64,000 bases of DNA from Bacillota bacterium (GTDB taxonomy: Bacteria; Bacillota; Clostridia; Saccharofermentanales; Fastidiosipilaceae). Numbering within the stretch: position 1 is the stretch's first letter; the number at the start of each line of letters is the position of its first letter. The notes below the pieces were generated by a model. The model was not told the DNA's origin, did not search any database, and saw only the letters and a program-made list of their open reading frames with translations. The position numbers were made by a program, and so were the translations under genes. Location: NCBI GenBank assembly GCA_023388435.1, contig JAEWGG010000013.1, forward strand, positions 62,001 to 126,000. Reading direction: 5' to 3'. Shown one piece after another: positions 32,992-42,020 of this stretch.

Positions 32992-34206
32992 TCAGTCCTG
33001 CTGTAGTCCCCAGCGCTCCCGCCAGGGGCGGGCCGCCTCGCGGTAGATGGCCTGGGCTTCTGCTGCGCCCATGCGGAAGTAGGCCCCGCGACGTCCGTCC
33101 TCCTCATAGCGGATGTGCTGGGCCATCTGCGGGATGCGCTCTTCCGGGATACCCAGTTCCTTGAAGTCCAGGGGCAGGCCCCAGCGGTGCAGGAGCCGGA
33201 CGAAGGCGCGGATGCCCTCCTGTGCGGCCTGGGCATCGTCGCCGTGTGCCTGTTCCGGGAAAAGGTAGCGGGCCCAGCTGGCAATTTTGGCCGGGCGGCC
33301 TTGGGCGGCGAAGTCCAGCCAGTTCGGATAGATCACGGCCAGGCCCGCCCCGTGGGCCACATCGTAGTGTAGGCTGAGCTCGTGCTCCAGCTGGTGGCAG
33401 GACCAGTCCTCGGCCTCCAGCCCCACACCGAGGAGGCCGCAGTGGGCCATGGGCGAGGCCCACATGAGCTGGGCCCGGGCCGCGTAGTCGCGGGGGGCGA
33501 CCAGGACCTGGTTAGCGGCCTGGATGATGTCGCGCATCAGAGCCAGGCTCCAGGCGTCCGTCAGACCGGCCTCGTCCTGGGTGTTGAAGTAGCGCTCCAT
33601 GATGTGGGCCAGCATGTCACAGACTCCGCAGTAGGTCTGGTAGCTCGGCAGGCTGTAGCTGAGCTCCGGATTGAGGAAGGCGAAGCGCGGACGCAGGCAG
33701 TCGTGCCCGTAGCCCCGCTTGACCCCCTGGTCCATGAAGTTGATCACGGTCCCATCCGAGGCCTCGCTACCTGTGGCGGGAAAGGTCATGACCGTCGCTA
33801 CGGGCAGGGCCTCCTCGGCAGGGAACTGACGGCTGTAGATAGCATAGAGGGAGGGGGCCTCGGAACGGGCGAAGACGGCCGCAGCCTTGGCGGAATCCAG
33901 GGCTGAGCCGCCCCCCAAGGCCAGAATGCAGTCCAGCTCCTGTTCACGGCAGAGTCGTCCCGCCTCCTCGGCCAGTTCGGCACGGGGATTCGGCACCACG
34001 CCGCCCAGCTCCCAGTAGCTCAGCCCCTCGGCTTCCAGGTCTGCCCTGATCTGGTCCAGAAGCCCGGAGCGGCGCACCGAGTTCTGCCCGTAGTGCAGGA
34101 GGATGCGGCGAAAGCCGGCATTCTTGAGGACGGAGGCCGCCTGGCGCTCGACGCCGCGGCCGAAGAAGTACTCAGTAGGGCTGACGAAGTGAAAATTGTG
34201 CAGCAT
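32992..34206 (-). CDS. Iron-containing alcohol dehydrogenase (BdhA/YqhD type)
   Basis: The 404-residue enzyme is a group III Fe-dependent alcohol dehydrogenase, similar to NADPH-dependent butanol dehydrogenases. It has FHFVSPTEYFFGRG near the N-terminus, GGGSALDSAKAAA for the nucleotide (about residue 97), and metal ligands in DMLAHIMERYF and HELSLHYDVAHGAGLAV. The ATG at 34206 has GGGAGA nine bases upstream. A terminator with six Ts ends only about 19 bases before the start, between this gene and the upstream unknown gene. Expression therefore depends on read-through or on a promoter overlapping the hairpin. Confidence 0.93.
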   Translation of the reverse strand: MLHNFHFVSPTEYFFGRGVERQAASVLKNAGFRRILLHYGQNSVRRSGLLDQIRADLEAEGLSYWELGGVVPNPRAELAEEAGRLCREQELDCILALGGGSALDSAKAAAVFARSEAPSLYAIYSRQFPAEEALPVATVMTFPATGSEASDGTVINFMDQGVKRGYGHDCLRPRFAFLNPELSYSLPSYQTYCGVCDMLAHIMERYFNTQDEAGLTDAWSLALMRDIIQAANQVLVAPRDYAARAQLMWASPMAHCGLLGVGLEAEDWSCHQLEHELSLHYDVAHGAGLAVIYPNWLDFAAQGRPAKIASWARYLFPEQAHGDDAQAAQEGIRAFVRLLHRWGLPLDFKELGIPEERIPQMAQHIRYEEDGRRGAYFRMGAAEAQAIYREAARPWRERWGLQQD

Positions 34207-34224
34207 GACGTTTATCTCCCTAAT

Positions 34225-34254
34225 AAAAAAGGCTCGCCCCGCGAGGGGGCGGCC
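34225..34254 (-). terminator. Intrinsic terminator directly ahead of the alcohol dehydrogenase
   Basis: On the minus strand a GC-rich stem (GGCCGCCCC / GGGGCGAGCC, one mismatch) is followed by TTTTTTATTA. It lies after the stop of the 132-residue unknown gene and about 19 bases before the dehydrogenase ATG. Confidence 0.85.
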
Positions 34255-34265
34255 CAGTTTCAGGT

Positions 34266-34664
34266 CTAATCCCGCACCGTGGTCTTGGGCAGGGGCCGTT
34301 CCTCTTCCTGGTCGTGGACGACGCTGCAGTTGATACCGCCGTGGTACTGCTCGATAAACTGGGTGAGCAGCTCCTGGTCACGGCGCTTTTCACACTTGAG
34401 GATGAGGTGCTGGTGGCGGCTGAGTTCAAGAATGGACGAGAGGCCGATCAGTGCGGAGAGCATGCTCTTGGCCACGAGGCAGTCGTGCTCTGGCGTGCAG
34501 ATGGCGATGCGGCCCTCGGCGGACTGGATGAGGGCGTGCAGGGCTTGGAGCTCCTGGGCGCCGACGCTGGTCTTGCCCTGGTCCTGGCCCTCTGCTAACA
34601 GTTCCTGGGTACGCGGTGGGTAGTCATCGGAGACCCTGTGTTCAGGCTCACTCTGTGTGTTCAT
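34266..34664 (-). CDS. Hypothetical cytoplasmic protein, 132 residues
   Basis: I do not recognise the family. The protein is soluble, with no signal peptide or membrane segment. The first 35 residues are polar and low in structure. The middle (about 40-105) contains ICTPEHDCLVAKSMLSALIGLSSILELSRHQHLILKCEKRRDQELLTQFIEQY, broken here only by family-neutral residues, and looks helical with three or four Cys. The ATG has GAGAGAGG six bases upstream, which supports a real gene. It ends in a strong terminator and diverges from the ABC exporter pair. Confidence 0.65.
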   Translation of the reverse strand: MNTQSEPEHRVSDDYPPRTQELLAEGQDQGKTSVGAQELQALHALIQSAEGRIAICTPEHDCLVAKSMLSALIGLSSILELSRHQHLILKCEKRRDQELLTQFIEQYHGGINCSVVHDQEEERPLPKTTVRD

Positions 34665-34706
34665 GTTCTTCCTCTCTCAAAATGGGCCCGACGCTCGGGC
34701 TTTGCG

Positions 34707-34738
34707 CTATACTTCTAGATGTTGAATAAAGAGTATAG
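34707..34738. promoter_or_regulatory. Inverted repeat in the divergent promoter region
   Basis: CTATACT (34707-34713) and AGTATAG (34732-34738) are perfect inverted arms 18 bases apart, between the unknown gene (minus) and the ABC exporter (plus). Each arm resembles a -10 hexamer on one strand, so it may be paired divergent promoters rather than an operator. Confidence 0.35.
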
Positions 34739-34837
34739 AGCATGCGGGGAACTTGTCAATGTGCGGGATCACGTTTTGCGCAGTGCAGTGTCGGGTCACC
34801 TGGATGAGATGGGGCCCGAACCCCGAAGGAGGCTGTC

Positions 34838-36613
34838 GTGGACAAGTGCAGGGAGATCTCGCTGTATCACTATCTGAAACCTTATAAAAAAAGTCTGATT
34901 CTAGGCCCCCTGTTCAAGCTTTTTGAAGCGGCGGTGGAGTTGCTATTACCCTTTTTTCTGGCGCGACTGATCGATGAGGGCCTGCGGAGAGGAGAGGCGG
35001 GGCCGGTCTGGACCTATATTGGCCTGATGCTGCTTCTGGTCTGCGCGGGGGCGGGGGCGGCCTTCGCCTGCCAGTACATGGCCTCTGTCTGTTCTCAGGC
35101 CTTTGCCCGCGCCCTGCGCGAGGCGGGGCTCAAAAAAGTGATGGAGGCGGAGCAGGTGGCCCTGGAGCGCCTGGGGCAGGGCTCGATCCTGAATCGACTG
35201 ACTGCGGACATCAATCAGATTGCCCTGGCTCTGGCCATGGCCATCCGTCTCCTGTCCCGCGCCCCCTTTCTCTGCATCGGCTCCCTGGTCTGCGCCTTCG
35301 TCCTCTACCCCCCCTATGCCTGGTATATGCTCTGGGCCGTCCTGCTGACCAGTGCCCTGCTCTTCGGCCTGATGTGGCTCTGTGTGCGGCACTACCGTCG
35401 CAGTCAGACCGCCTTGGACCGCCTCGTCTGGAGGGTGCGGGATAATCTCTCTGGCCTCTTCACTCTGCGCGCCTTTTCGCGGGAGGAGGCGGAGCGCCAG
35501 AACTGGACCCGGGAGAATCAGTGCTACAGTCAAGAGTCCAGGCGGGCGGGGAATTACACGGCGCTGATGAATCCGTTTAGCACCTTGATTTTTAATCTGC
35601 TTATCGCCCTGTTGGTCTATCTGGCTCCTAGGGCCCTACGTCTGGGGGACCTGAGCCAGGGTCAGCTGATCGCCTTTATTAACTATCTGAACCAGATTGT
35701 CCTGGCCATGATGGTGGTGGCCAATCTCGTAATTCTCTATCCCCGGGCCTATACGGCCCAGCTGCGGCTGAAGGAAGTTCTGGCCCTGGAATCTGAGGCC
35801 GGGGCCCAGAGGCTCCGACGGAATTCTGCACCTGGAGGCACGAAGCGCTGTCAGGAGGAGCCGGGGCGCCCTGCCCCGCTGCTCCGTGTTGCGGGCCTCA
35901 GCTACCGCTATCCTGGAGCCCAGGCTCCGGCTCTGGAAGATCTTGATTTTTGCCTTGCGGAGGGGGAGAGCCTGGGACTTATTGGGTCCACCGGAGCGGG
36001 CAAGTCGACCCTTCTGCGCCTGATCCAGGGCCTGGACTTCCCAGAGCGAGGCGCTATTTACTGGCGGGGCCAGACCCTCTGTAGCATGGATCTGAGCCAG
36101 TTGCGCCAGAGCCAGGCGGTGGTGCCCCAGCAGTCCCAGTTGTTGGCGGGCAGCCTGCGGGAGAATCTCTGCCTCGGCCTGCCTGCGGATAAGCTGCCCT
36201 CGGAATCGGAGCTCTGGTCCGCCTTGGAGACCGCCCAGGCAGCGGACTTCGTCCGTGACAGGGGCGGGCTGGATCAGCCTGTGGAGACAGGAGGGGCCAA
36301 CTATTCGGGGGGACAGCGTCAGCGCCTGGCCGTGGCCCGGGCCCTGCTGCGGCCTGCTGAATTGTACCTCCTGGACAGTGCCAGCTCTGCTCTGGACTAC
36401 CGGACGGAGAAAAAACTGATGCAGGGACTTGCCCAGCGCCTGGAGGGCAAGGCACTGATCTGTATCTCCCAGCGCGTCCACTGCGTGCGCGGTCTGGGCC
36501 GGATCCTCGTCCTGGACCAGGGGAGGCCAGTCGGCCTTGGCAGCCACCAGGAACTCCTGTCCTCCTGTCAGATCTATAGGGAACTGGCCGCCAGCCAGAT
36601 GGAGGAAGCTTAA
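34838..36613 (+). CDS. ABC exporter half-transporter with degenerate ATPase site
   Basis: The 591-residue protein has six membrane segments and then an ATPase domain: Walker A GSTGAGKSTLL (about residue 383), signature YSGGQRQRLAVARAL, and Walker B LYLLDSASSALD, where the catalytic Glu after Asp is Ser. Loss of this residue in one subunit is characteristic of heterodimeric exporters such as BmrC/BmrD. The GTG at 34838 has AAGGAGG five bases upstream. The partner gene starts on the base after its stop. The substrate (drug, lipid or peptide) is not evident. Confidence 0.92.
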   Translation: MDKCREISLYHYLKPYKKSLILGPLFKLFEAAVELLLPFFLARLIDEGLRRGEAGPVWTYIGLMLLLVCAGAGAAFACQYMASVCSQAFARALREAGLKKVMEAEQVALERLGQGSILNRLTADINQIALALAMAIRLLSRAPFLCIGSLVCAFVLYPPYAWYMLWAVLLTSALLFGLMWLCVRHYRRSQTALDRLVWRVRDNLSGLFTLRAFSREEAERQNWTRENQCYSQESRRAGNYTALMNPFSTLIFNLLIALLVYLAPRALRLGDLSQGQLIAFINYLNQIVLAMMVVANLVILYPRAYTAQLRLKEVLALESEAGAQRLRRNSAPGGTKRCQEEPGRPAPLLRVAGLSYRYPGAQAPALEDLDFCLAEGESLGLIGSTGAGKSTLLRLIQGLDFPERGAIYWRGQTLCSMDLSQLRQSQAVVPQQSQLLAGSLRENLCLGLPADKLPSESELWSALETAQAADFVRDRGGLDQPVETGGANYSGGQRQRLAVARALLRPAELYLLDSASSALDYRTEKKLMQGLAQRLEGKALICISQRVHCVRGLGRILVLDQGRPVGLGSHQELLSSCQIYRELAASQMEEA

Positions 36614-38494
36614 ATGCCTATTCTGAGTTTTTTTCAGACACCCCAGGTAGATGCCGCGGCGGGGGCCCAGCAGGAGCGGCCCTATCCCCGGTCCCAGCTC
36701 TACCGCCTGCTCGCCCGTCAGCTGTATCCGGACTGGCCCAGCCTTCTCCTTGCCGCCCTGGCGGGTCTGAGCTCCGCCCTGGCCCTGCTCCTGGCCCCCC
36801 TCTTCCTCAGTCGCAGCCTTGACCTGCTCGGCGAACTGGCTTCGGGACAGGACCGTGCGGCCCATAGCGGTCTGAGCTTCCTGGCCCGCTGGCAGCTGGA
36901 GGACCTGCCCCAGCTCAGTCTCTGGCTCCTCGGTCTCTATCTCGGCTACGCCCTCTCCGTTTACCTTATGCGCCTGCTGCTGGAGGGGCTGCTGGCCCGA
37001 CTTGGACAGCGTCTGCGCCAGGCTGGATTTGAGCAGCTCCAGGCGATAACGGTGGTCCAGGTTCGCCGCCGCCCCGAGGGAGATGTCCTCCTGCGCCTGA
37101 CAGGCGATGTGGACCAGCTGGTCGATGGCCTGCGCCAGACCTTTGTACAGATTTTTACTGGCCTGCCCCTGCTTCTGGGAGCCCTGGTCCTACTTCTGCG
37201 GCTCAGTCTCTGGGCGGCTCTCCTGACCCTCTTTCTGAGTCCCCTCGGTTTCTGGCTGAGCTCCTTCATCAGCCGCCGCTCGGGCCGCTATTTCAGCAGC
37301 CAAGCTTCGGCCCTGGCCGCAGTGAATAGCAGGGTGGATGAGGACCTGCGGGCCTGGCAGCTCCTCCGCGTCTTCGGGGCCAGCCCACAGCGCCTGGAAG
37401 CCTTTGCAGAGCGGAGTGCGACCCTCTACGAGCAGGGCTGGCGGGCCCAATTCTATTCGGCCCTTGTCAATCCTGCGGCCCGTTTCGTCAACAATGTCAG
37501 TTACCTCCTGACCGCCCTTCTAGCGGCCCTCCTTGTCCTGGCGGGGCAGTTCAGCATCGGCCTGCTTACGGCAGTGCTCAGCTATACCCTGCAATTTGGC
37601 AAGCCCATCAACGAGATCTCAGGAGTCATCGGCCAGCTGCAAAATGGTCTGGCCTCGGCCGAGCGCATTTTTCATTTTTTGGAGGAGCCGCCAAAAGTCG
37701 AGGCTCAAAAAGTACTCCAGCTGCGGCGGGGTGACATAGACTTTTGCCACCTGGACTTCGCCTACGAGCCTGGACGCCCTCTGATGCGGGACGTGAACAT
37801 CCACTGTCCTGCGGGCACGGTGACGGCAATTGTCGGACCGACGGGGGCGGGGAAGACGACTCTGGTCAATCTGCTCCTGCGCTTCTATGAGCCCCAGGGC
37901 GGCTGTATTCGCATTGATGGACAGGACATCCGGGACTGCTCGCGGGCCTCGCTGCGCCGCCACATCGGTATGGTCCTCCAGGACGCCCGTCTTTTTGAGG
38001 GCAGCGTGCGGGACAACATTGCTGTGGGTCGCCCTGGGGCCAGTCTGGAGGAGGTCCAGGCGGCGGCCAGGGCCTCCCTTGCCCAGCACTTCATCGAGCG
38101 CCTGCCCCAGGGCTATGACACCGTGCTGCACAACGGCGGCGAGGGTCTGTCAGCGGGCCAGAAACAGTTGATTACTGTGGCCCGCATGTTTCTCATGGCC
38201 CCGCGCATCCTGATTCTGGATGAGGCCACCTCGGCCCTGGACAGCCGCAGTGAGGCTCTGGTTCAGGAGGCTTTTAAGCGGCTGGTGGCGGGGCGGACCT
38301 GCTTTGTCATCGCCCACCGTCTGAGCACCGTCCGCCAGGCGGATCAGATCCTGGTTATGGACGGCGGACAGGTGCTGGAACAGGGCAGCCACGAGGAATT
38401 GCTGGCCGCCGGGGGACTGTACCGTGAACTCTACGACAGCCAGTATGAGGCCGCGGCGGGGCTGTCACCAGGGACCCCGCCCAGCGCGATCTAA
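36614..38494 (+). CDS. ABC exporter half-transporter with intact ATPase site
   Basis: The 626-residue partner has an N-terminal extension of about 30 residues, six membrane segments and a canonical ATPase: Walker A GPTGAGKTTLV (about residue 412), Walker B ILILDEATSALD and switch His in IAHRLSTV. The signature LSAGQKQL has Ala for the first Gly. The combination of one degenerate and one intact Walker B completes a heterodimeric exporter. It directly follows its partner, and addB begins 29 bases downstream. Confidence 0.93.
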   Translation: MPILSFFQTPQVDAAAGAQQERPYPRSQLYRLLARQLYPDWPSLLLAALAGLSSALALLLAPLFLSRSLDLLGELASGQDRAAHSGLSFLARWQLEDLPQLSLWLLGLYLGYALSVYLMRLLLEGLLARLGQRLRQAGFEQLQAITVVQVRRRPEGDVLLRLTGDVDQLVDGLRQTFVQIFTGLPLLLGALVLLLRLSLWAALLTLFLSPLGFWLSSFISRRSGRYFSSQASALAAVNSRVDEDLRAWQLLRVFGASPQRLEAFAERSATLYEQGWRAQFYSALVNPAARFVNNVSYLLTALLAALLVLAGQFSIGLLTAVLSYTLQFGKPINEISGVIGQLQNGLASAERIFHFLEEPPKVEAQKVLQLRRGDIDFCHLDFAYEPGRPLMRDVNIHCPAGTVTAIVGPTGAGKTTLVNLLLRFYEPQGGCIRIDGQDIRDCSRASLRRHIGMVLQDARLFEGSVRDNIAVGRPGASLEEVQAAARASLAQHFIERLPQGYDTVLHNGGEGLSAGQKQLITVARMFLMAPRILILDEATSALDSRSEALVQEAFKRLVAGRTCFVIAHRLSTVRQADQILVMDGGQVLEQGSHEELLAAGGLYRELYDSQYEAAAGLSPGTPPSAI

Positions 38495-38522
38495 ACCAGA
38501 AAGCAGGAGAGAAAAGTCAGTT

Positions 38523-41500
38523 ATGTCCATGCGCATCATCTACGGCAAGCAGATCGGGGCCCTGCGCGACCGCATCCTCGATGAGATCGTACAGGCGGAC
38601 CACAGTGAGCGCCGTCTCTACCTTGTGGCCCCGGCCAGCCGCACCTTGCTGCTGGAGCGTCGTTATCTGGAGCGCACGCCGGCGGGGACTCTGATGCGGG
38701 CGGAGGTGCTGAATATGAGTCGCCTCCTGCTTCGCATCTGGGAGCTGCTGGGCAAGAGCCTGAGTCCCCAGCTCTCAGACCAGGGTCAGGCCCTGCTCCT
38801 GCGCCGTCTCTTTCAGGAAGAGGAGCGTCAGTACCCTGTTCTGGCGCCCCTGCTGCGCAAAGCGGGCTACCAGAGCGTCATCCTGGAAGACCTGGCCAGC
38901 CTGCGGCAGGCCGGACTCACTGCCGCCAGTCTGGAGAGCCTGGCCGCGGACTACGCCGCAGAGGAAGCGGCGTCTGGCGTCCAGGGCCTGTTCTCCTACC
39001 TGCAACAAAAATGGCTGGAGCTGGCCCGCCTCCTGCGCCGAATGGAGGAGCTTGGACTGAGTATGGGCCGCCGCTGGCAGATACAGGATGAGGAAGTTCT
39101 GGCGGACTTCCTGGAAGATTTACAGCGGCGCAGACTTCAGGGGGCAGAACTCTCGGCCACCGAGGAGGAGCTGTTGCGGCACCTGGCGAGCAGCCGCTTC
39201 TATTTTTGGGGTCAGATGGAGCTGCGCGAGCTCTCCTGTCAGGCTGAGCGGGTTCTGCGGGGCCTGGACCAATTGGGGGCAGAGCTGGTCCTCGCCATTC
39301 CCTGTGACTTTTGGGCGGAACAGCGTCAGGCCCAGGAGCAGGGGGCCCTGCTCTGGCAGCCCGCCCGCCGCGTCCTGGCCTCCTTTTTGCGCCGACACCC
39401 CACGGCCGAGGTGGAACGGCTGGAGACCTCCACAGCCCTGGCTGAGGTTCTGGAGGCGGTCTATCCGCCAGCTGAGACTGGCCAGCGAGGAGGGCCAGCT
39501 CCTGCGGCTGCCCCAGACCTGCTGATTCAGGGGCGGGCGAAGAGCCAGGAGGAGCTCTACACCCAGCTCGCCGCCTATATTCGCCAACGCTGTCGCCAGG
39601 ACCAGCTGCGCTACAGTGACTTCGTAATCTGCCTGGGCAGCCTCAGTTACGACCAGGGCCGCCTGCTTCAGTGCCTTGAAGAGGCGGGGATTGGAGCCTA
39701 CCTCAATGAGCGCTACAGCCTCCAGCAGAGCCATCTCTATCAGGAACTTCTGGCTTATTTTGCCCTCCAGCAAAGCGGCTGGAAGCGTCCGGACCTGACC
39801 CGTTACCTCCACTATCGTTTTGGCGCTGAGCGGACGGAGCTCTGGGCTGAGACCCAGGCCTTTCTCCGCTATTGTCGGGCGCTGGATCTGGAGGGCTGGC
39901 GCCTGCACCGGCACTTTTCGCGCTCAGCCACTGCGGAACGGGAGCTCTGTAAGGAGGACCCGCCTGAATCGCCGCCCTATATGCATACGCAGGGAATGGC
40001 CAGGGCCTACTATCGGCGCTACCTGGCTCCTCTCTACGAACGGCGGCCACGGGGCCAGGGCCAGCTCAGCAGCGGGGCGTTCACGGACTTTATTGGCGAA
40101 TATGAAAAATGCACGGAGCTTGAGCGGCGCTGTCGGCAGCGCTGTAAAGCGGCCTCTGAGGCGGGGCGCTCCGAGGAGAGTCGGCGGGAGGTCGGGGCCT
40201 GGAACAGCCTGCTTGGATTCTTGCAGGACCTCCAGGACTTGCTGGGACCTGAGCAGCTGCTGCCGTTGGGAGACTACCTGGACCTGCTGCGGCAGGCCGC
40301 CACGGCCAGTCGCAGGGGCAGCCTCCCCAACCGTATAGACCAGGTCTACCTGGCCCGCCCCGACGCCTGCCTCGCCACAGAGCCCCAGGAGCTGATCATT
40401 CTGGGCCTTCCTGAGGGCGGTTTCTTCGACGAACCGGAACAGCCCAGTCTGCTGGGGGAGCTGGACTGCCACTATCTGGATAGGGCGCTCGAGGAGGGCC
40501 GCAGATTGCGCCCAGGGACCCAGGATGGCCCCTATGCGGAGAGCTTCAAGTTTTACCAGCTCCTGTCCCAGGTGCGGGGGCGCTTGAGCCTCTTTATCGA
40601 GGAGCAGTCGAGAGACAAGCTTCCCCCGATCTGGGCAAAATTGGCGGAGCGGCTACCCGCCGCCCGCTACAGCTGGACCCAGCCCTATCCAGAGTACTGG
40701 GAACAGGAGCGTTGCCGCCGCCAGGTCTGGGCCCAGCAGACTTCCGCCCCAGGGCCCATCCCTCTGGAGGGACTGGAGCGTCTAGACGGCTTTCCTGGAG
40801 TTCAGATTAACAATACGGAATACCTCAAACTCATCCCCGAAAAACTTTCCATCAGCCAGTTGGACGTCTACGCCCAGTGTCCCTATAGCTACTGGATGAA
40901 ATACATCCTCGGTCTTGAGGAGAGCCAGGACGTCAATATCGAGGCCGCCCGCATGGGCAGTCTGCGCCACCTGCTTGTGGAGCAGCTCATGGCCTCGTTA
41001 CAGATTAACCTTGGGGACGACGAGCTTAGAGCTCTGAAGCAGGACCAGTCGGTCAAACTGCAGCTCAGTAAAGTCCACGAGGCGTACCAGAAAAAAATTA
41101 CAGAGCTGGCCGCCAGCGAAGCGGCCTTCTGTCAGGCCAGCCAGCCGGAGCAGCTCTGGGAGCTCCTGCAAAAGGCACTGGAAGAACTGCCCGCAGCGGA
41201 GCGCTTTTTGGAGCGCGGCCGCTTCGGACCCTATATACGCGAACTTATCTGCCTCTTTGAGGACCAGCGTCAGGCCCTTCTGGAAGACCTGCGCCAAAAG
41301 GACAAGGAGGCGGGTGAGCAAATTTTTTTACCAGTCTTCAACGAATGGGACTTCCAGCTGCAACTGCCGTGTCCCAACGAAAACAAAAATCGCTCAGAGG
41401 CCGAAAGAAGCGTGCAGATTCAGGGGCGCATCGACCGTGTGGACCTCATGGCTGGGGAGGGCGAACTGGGCTATCGGGTTCTGGACTATAAGAGTTCCCC

Positions 41501-42020
41501 GCACAGCATTGACTATGCGGCCCTGCAAGCTGGTCTGAGCCACCAGCTGGGCGTCTACCTGCTCGCCGTGGCCCAGACTTTTGCCCGAGCTGCGGAGAAG
41601 TCAGCAGACAGGGACGCTCACTGGCCTGTCCGCCCCCTGTCCGCCCGCTACTACACCCTGGGCCCTCAGCGGGGCTACCTGCGCGGCGAGGACCTGCCGG
41701 AGAGCTGTGTGCAGCGTCTGGCGCGGGCCAGTGAGCAGACATTAAATCTGGAGCCAGATGAGATGCGGGCCTTTCTCCGCGCCCAGGGCCAGGTAAGCCA
41801 GGAGCAGGGGCAGGCCCTGCGGGAGGGGCGCTTTCCCCTGCGGCCCATGGCCACGGCAGCGCACAGTCCCTGTATGTTTTGCGTGGGGCAGGAGGCCTGT
41901 CCCCTGCGTAGCCCCCGTCGGCATCTTGCGTTCCAGCGAAGTAAAAAAGCGGATTTCACCGAGTGGCTGCGGAGGCAGGCCCAGGAGATGAAACGGCAGA
42001 TGGAGGACAAGCATGACTGA
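38523..42020 (+). CDS. addB: ATP-dependent nuclease subunit B (AddB/RexB)
   Basis: With AddA it forms the double-strand-break resection nuclease of Firmicutes. The 1165-residue length fits. The C-terminal RecB-family nuclease domain has VLDYKSSP (about residue 980). The iron-sulfur cluster cysteines are visible as AQCPYSYW and later PCMFCVGQEACPL. The Walker A seen at the N-terminus of Bacillus AddB is absent: the equivalent stretch reads YGKQIGALRDR, as in RexB-like subunits. I start at the ATG at 38523 with AGGAGA twelve bases upstream; a second ATG two codons on is equally possible. The frame is open further upstream but overlaps the ABC gene. addA overlaps its stop. Confidence 0.92.
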   Translation: MSMRIIYGKQIGALRDRILDEIVQADHSERRLYLVAPASRTLLLERRYLERTPAGTLMRAEVLNMSRLLLRIWELLGKSLSPQLSDQGQALLLRRLFQEEERQYPVLAPLLRKAGYQSVILEDLASLRQAGLTAASLESLAADYAAEEAASGVQGLFSYLQQKWLELARLLRRMEELGLSMGRRWQIQDEEVLADFLEDLQRRRLQGAELSATEEELLRHLASSRFYFWGQMELRELSCQAERVLRGLDQLGAELVLAIPCDFWAEQRQAQEQGALLWQPARRVLASFLRRHPTAEVERLETSTALAEVLEAVYPPAETGQRGGPAPAAAPDLLIQGRAKSQEELYTQLAAYIRQRCRQDQLRYSDFVICLGSLSYDQGRLLQCLEEAGIGAYLNERYSLQQSHLYQELLAYFALQQSGWKRPDLTRYLHYRFGAERTELWAETQAFLRYCRALDLEGWRLHRHFSRSATAERELCKEDPPESPPYMHTQGMARAYYRRYLAPLYERRPRGQGQLSSGAFTDFIGEYEKCTELERRCRQRCKAASEAGRSEESRREVGAWNSLLGFLQDLQDLLGPEQLLPLGDYLDLLRQAATASRRGSLPNRIDQVYLARPDACLATEPQELIILGLPEGGFFDEPEQPSLLGELDCHYLDRALEEGRRLRPGTQDGPYAESFKFYQLLSQVRGRLSLFIEEQSRDKLPPIWAKLAERLPAARYSWTQPYPEYWEQERCRRQVWAQQTSAPGPIPLEGLERLDGFPGVQINNTEYLKLIPEKLSISQLDVYAQCPYSYWMKYILGLEESQDVNIEAARMGSLRHLLVEQLMASLQINLGDDELRALKQDQSVKLQLSKVHEAYQKKITELAASEAAFCQASQPEQLWELLQKALEELPAAERFLERGRFGPYIRELICLFEDQRQALLEDLRQKDKEAGEQIFLPVFNEWDFQLQLPCPNENKNRSEAERSVQIQGRIDRVDLMAGEGELGYRVLDYKSSPHSIDYAALQAGLSHQLGVYLLAVAQTFARAAEKSADRDAHWPVRPLSARYYTLGPQRGYLRGEDLPESCVQRLARASEQTLNLEPDEMRAFLRAQGQVSQEQGQALREGRFPLRPMATAAHSPCMFCVGQEACPLRSPRRHLAFQRSKKADFTEWLRRQAQEMKRQMEDKHD

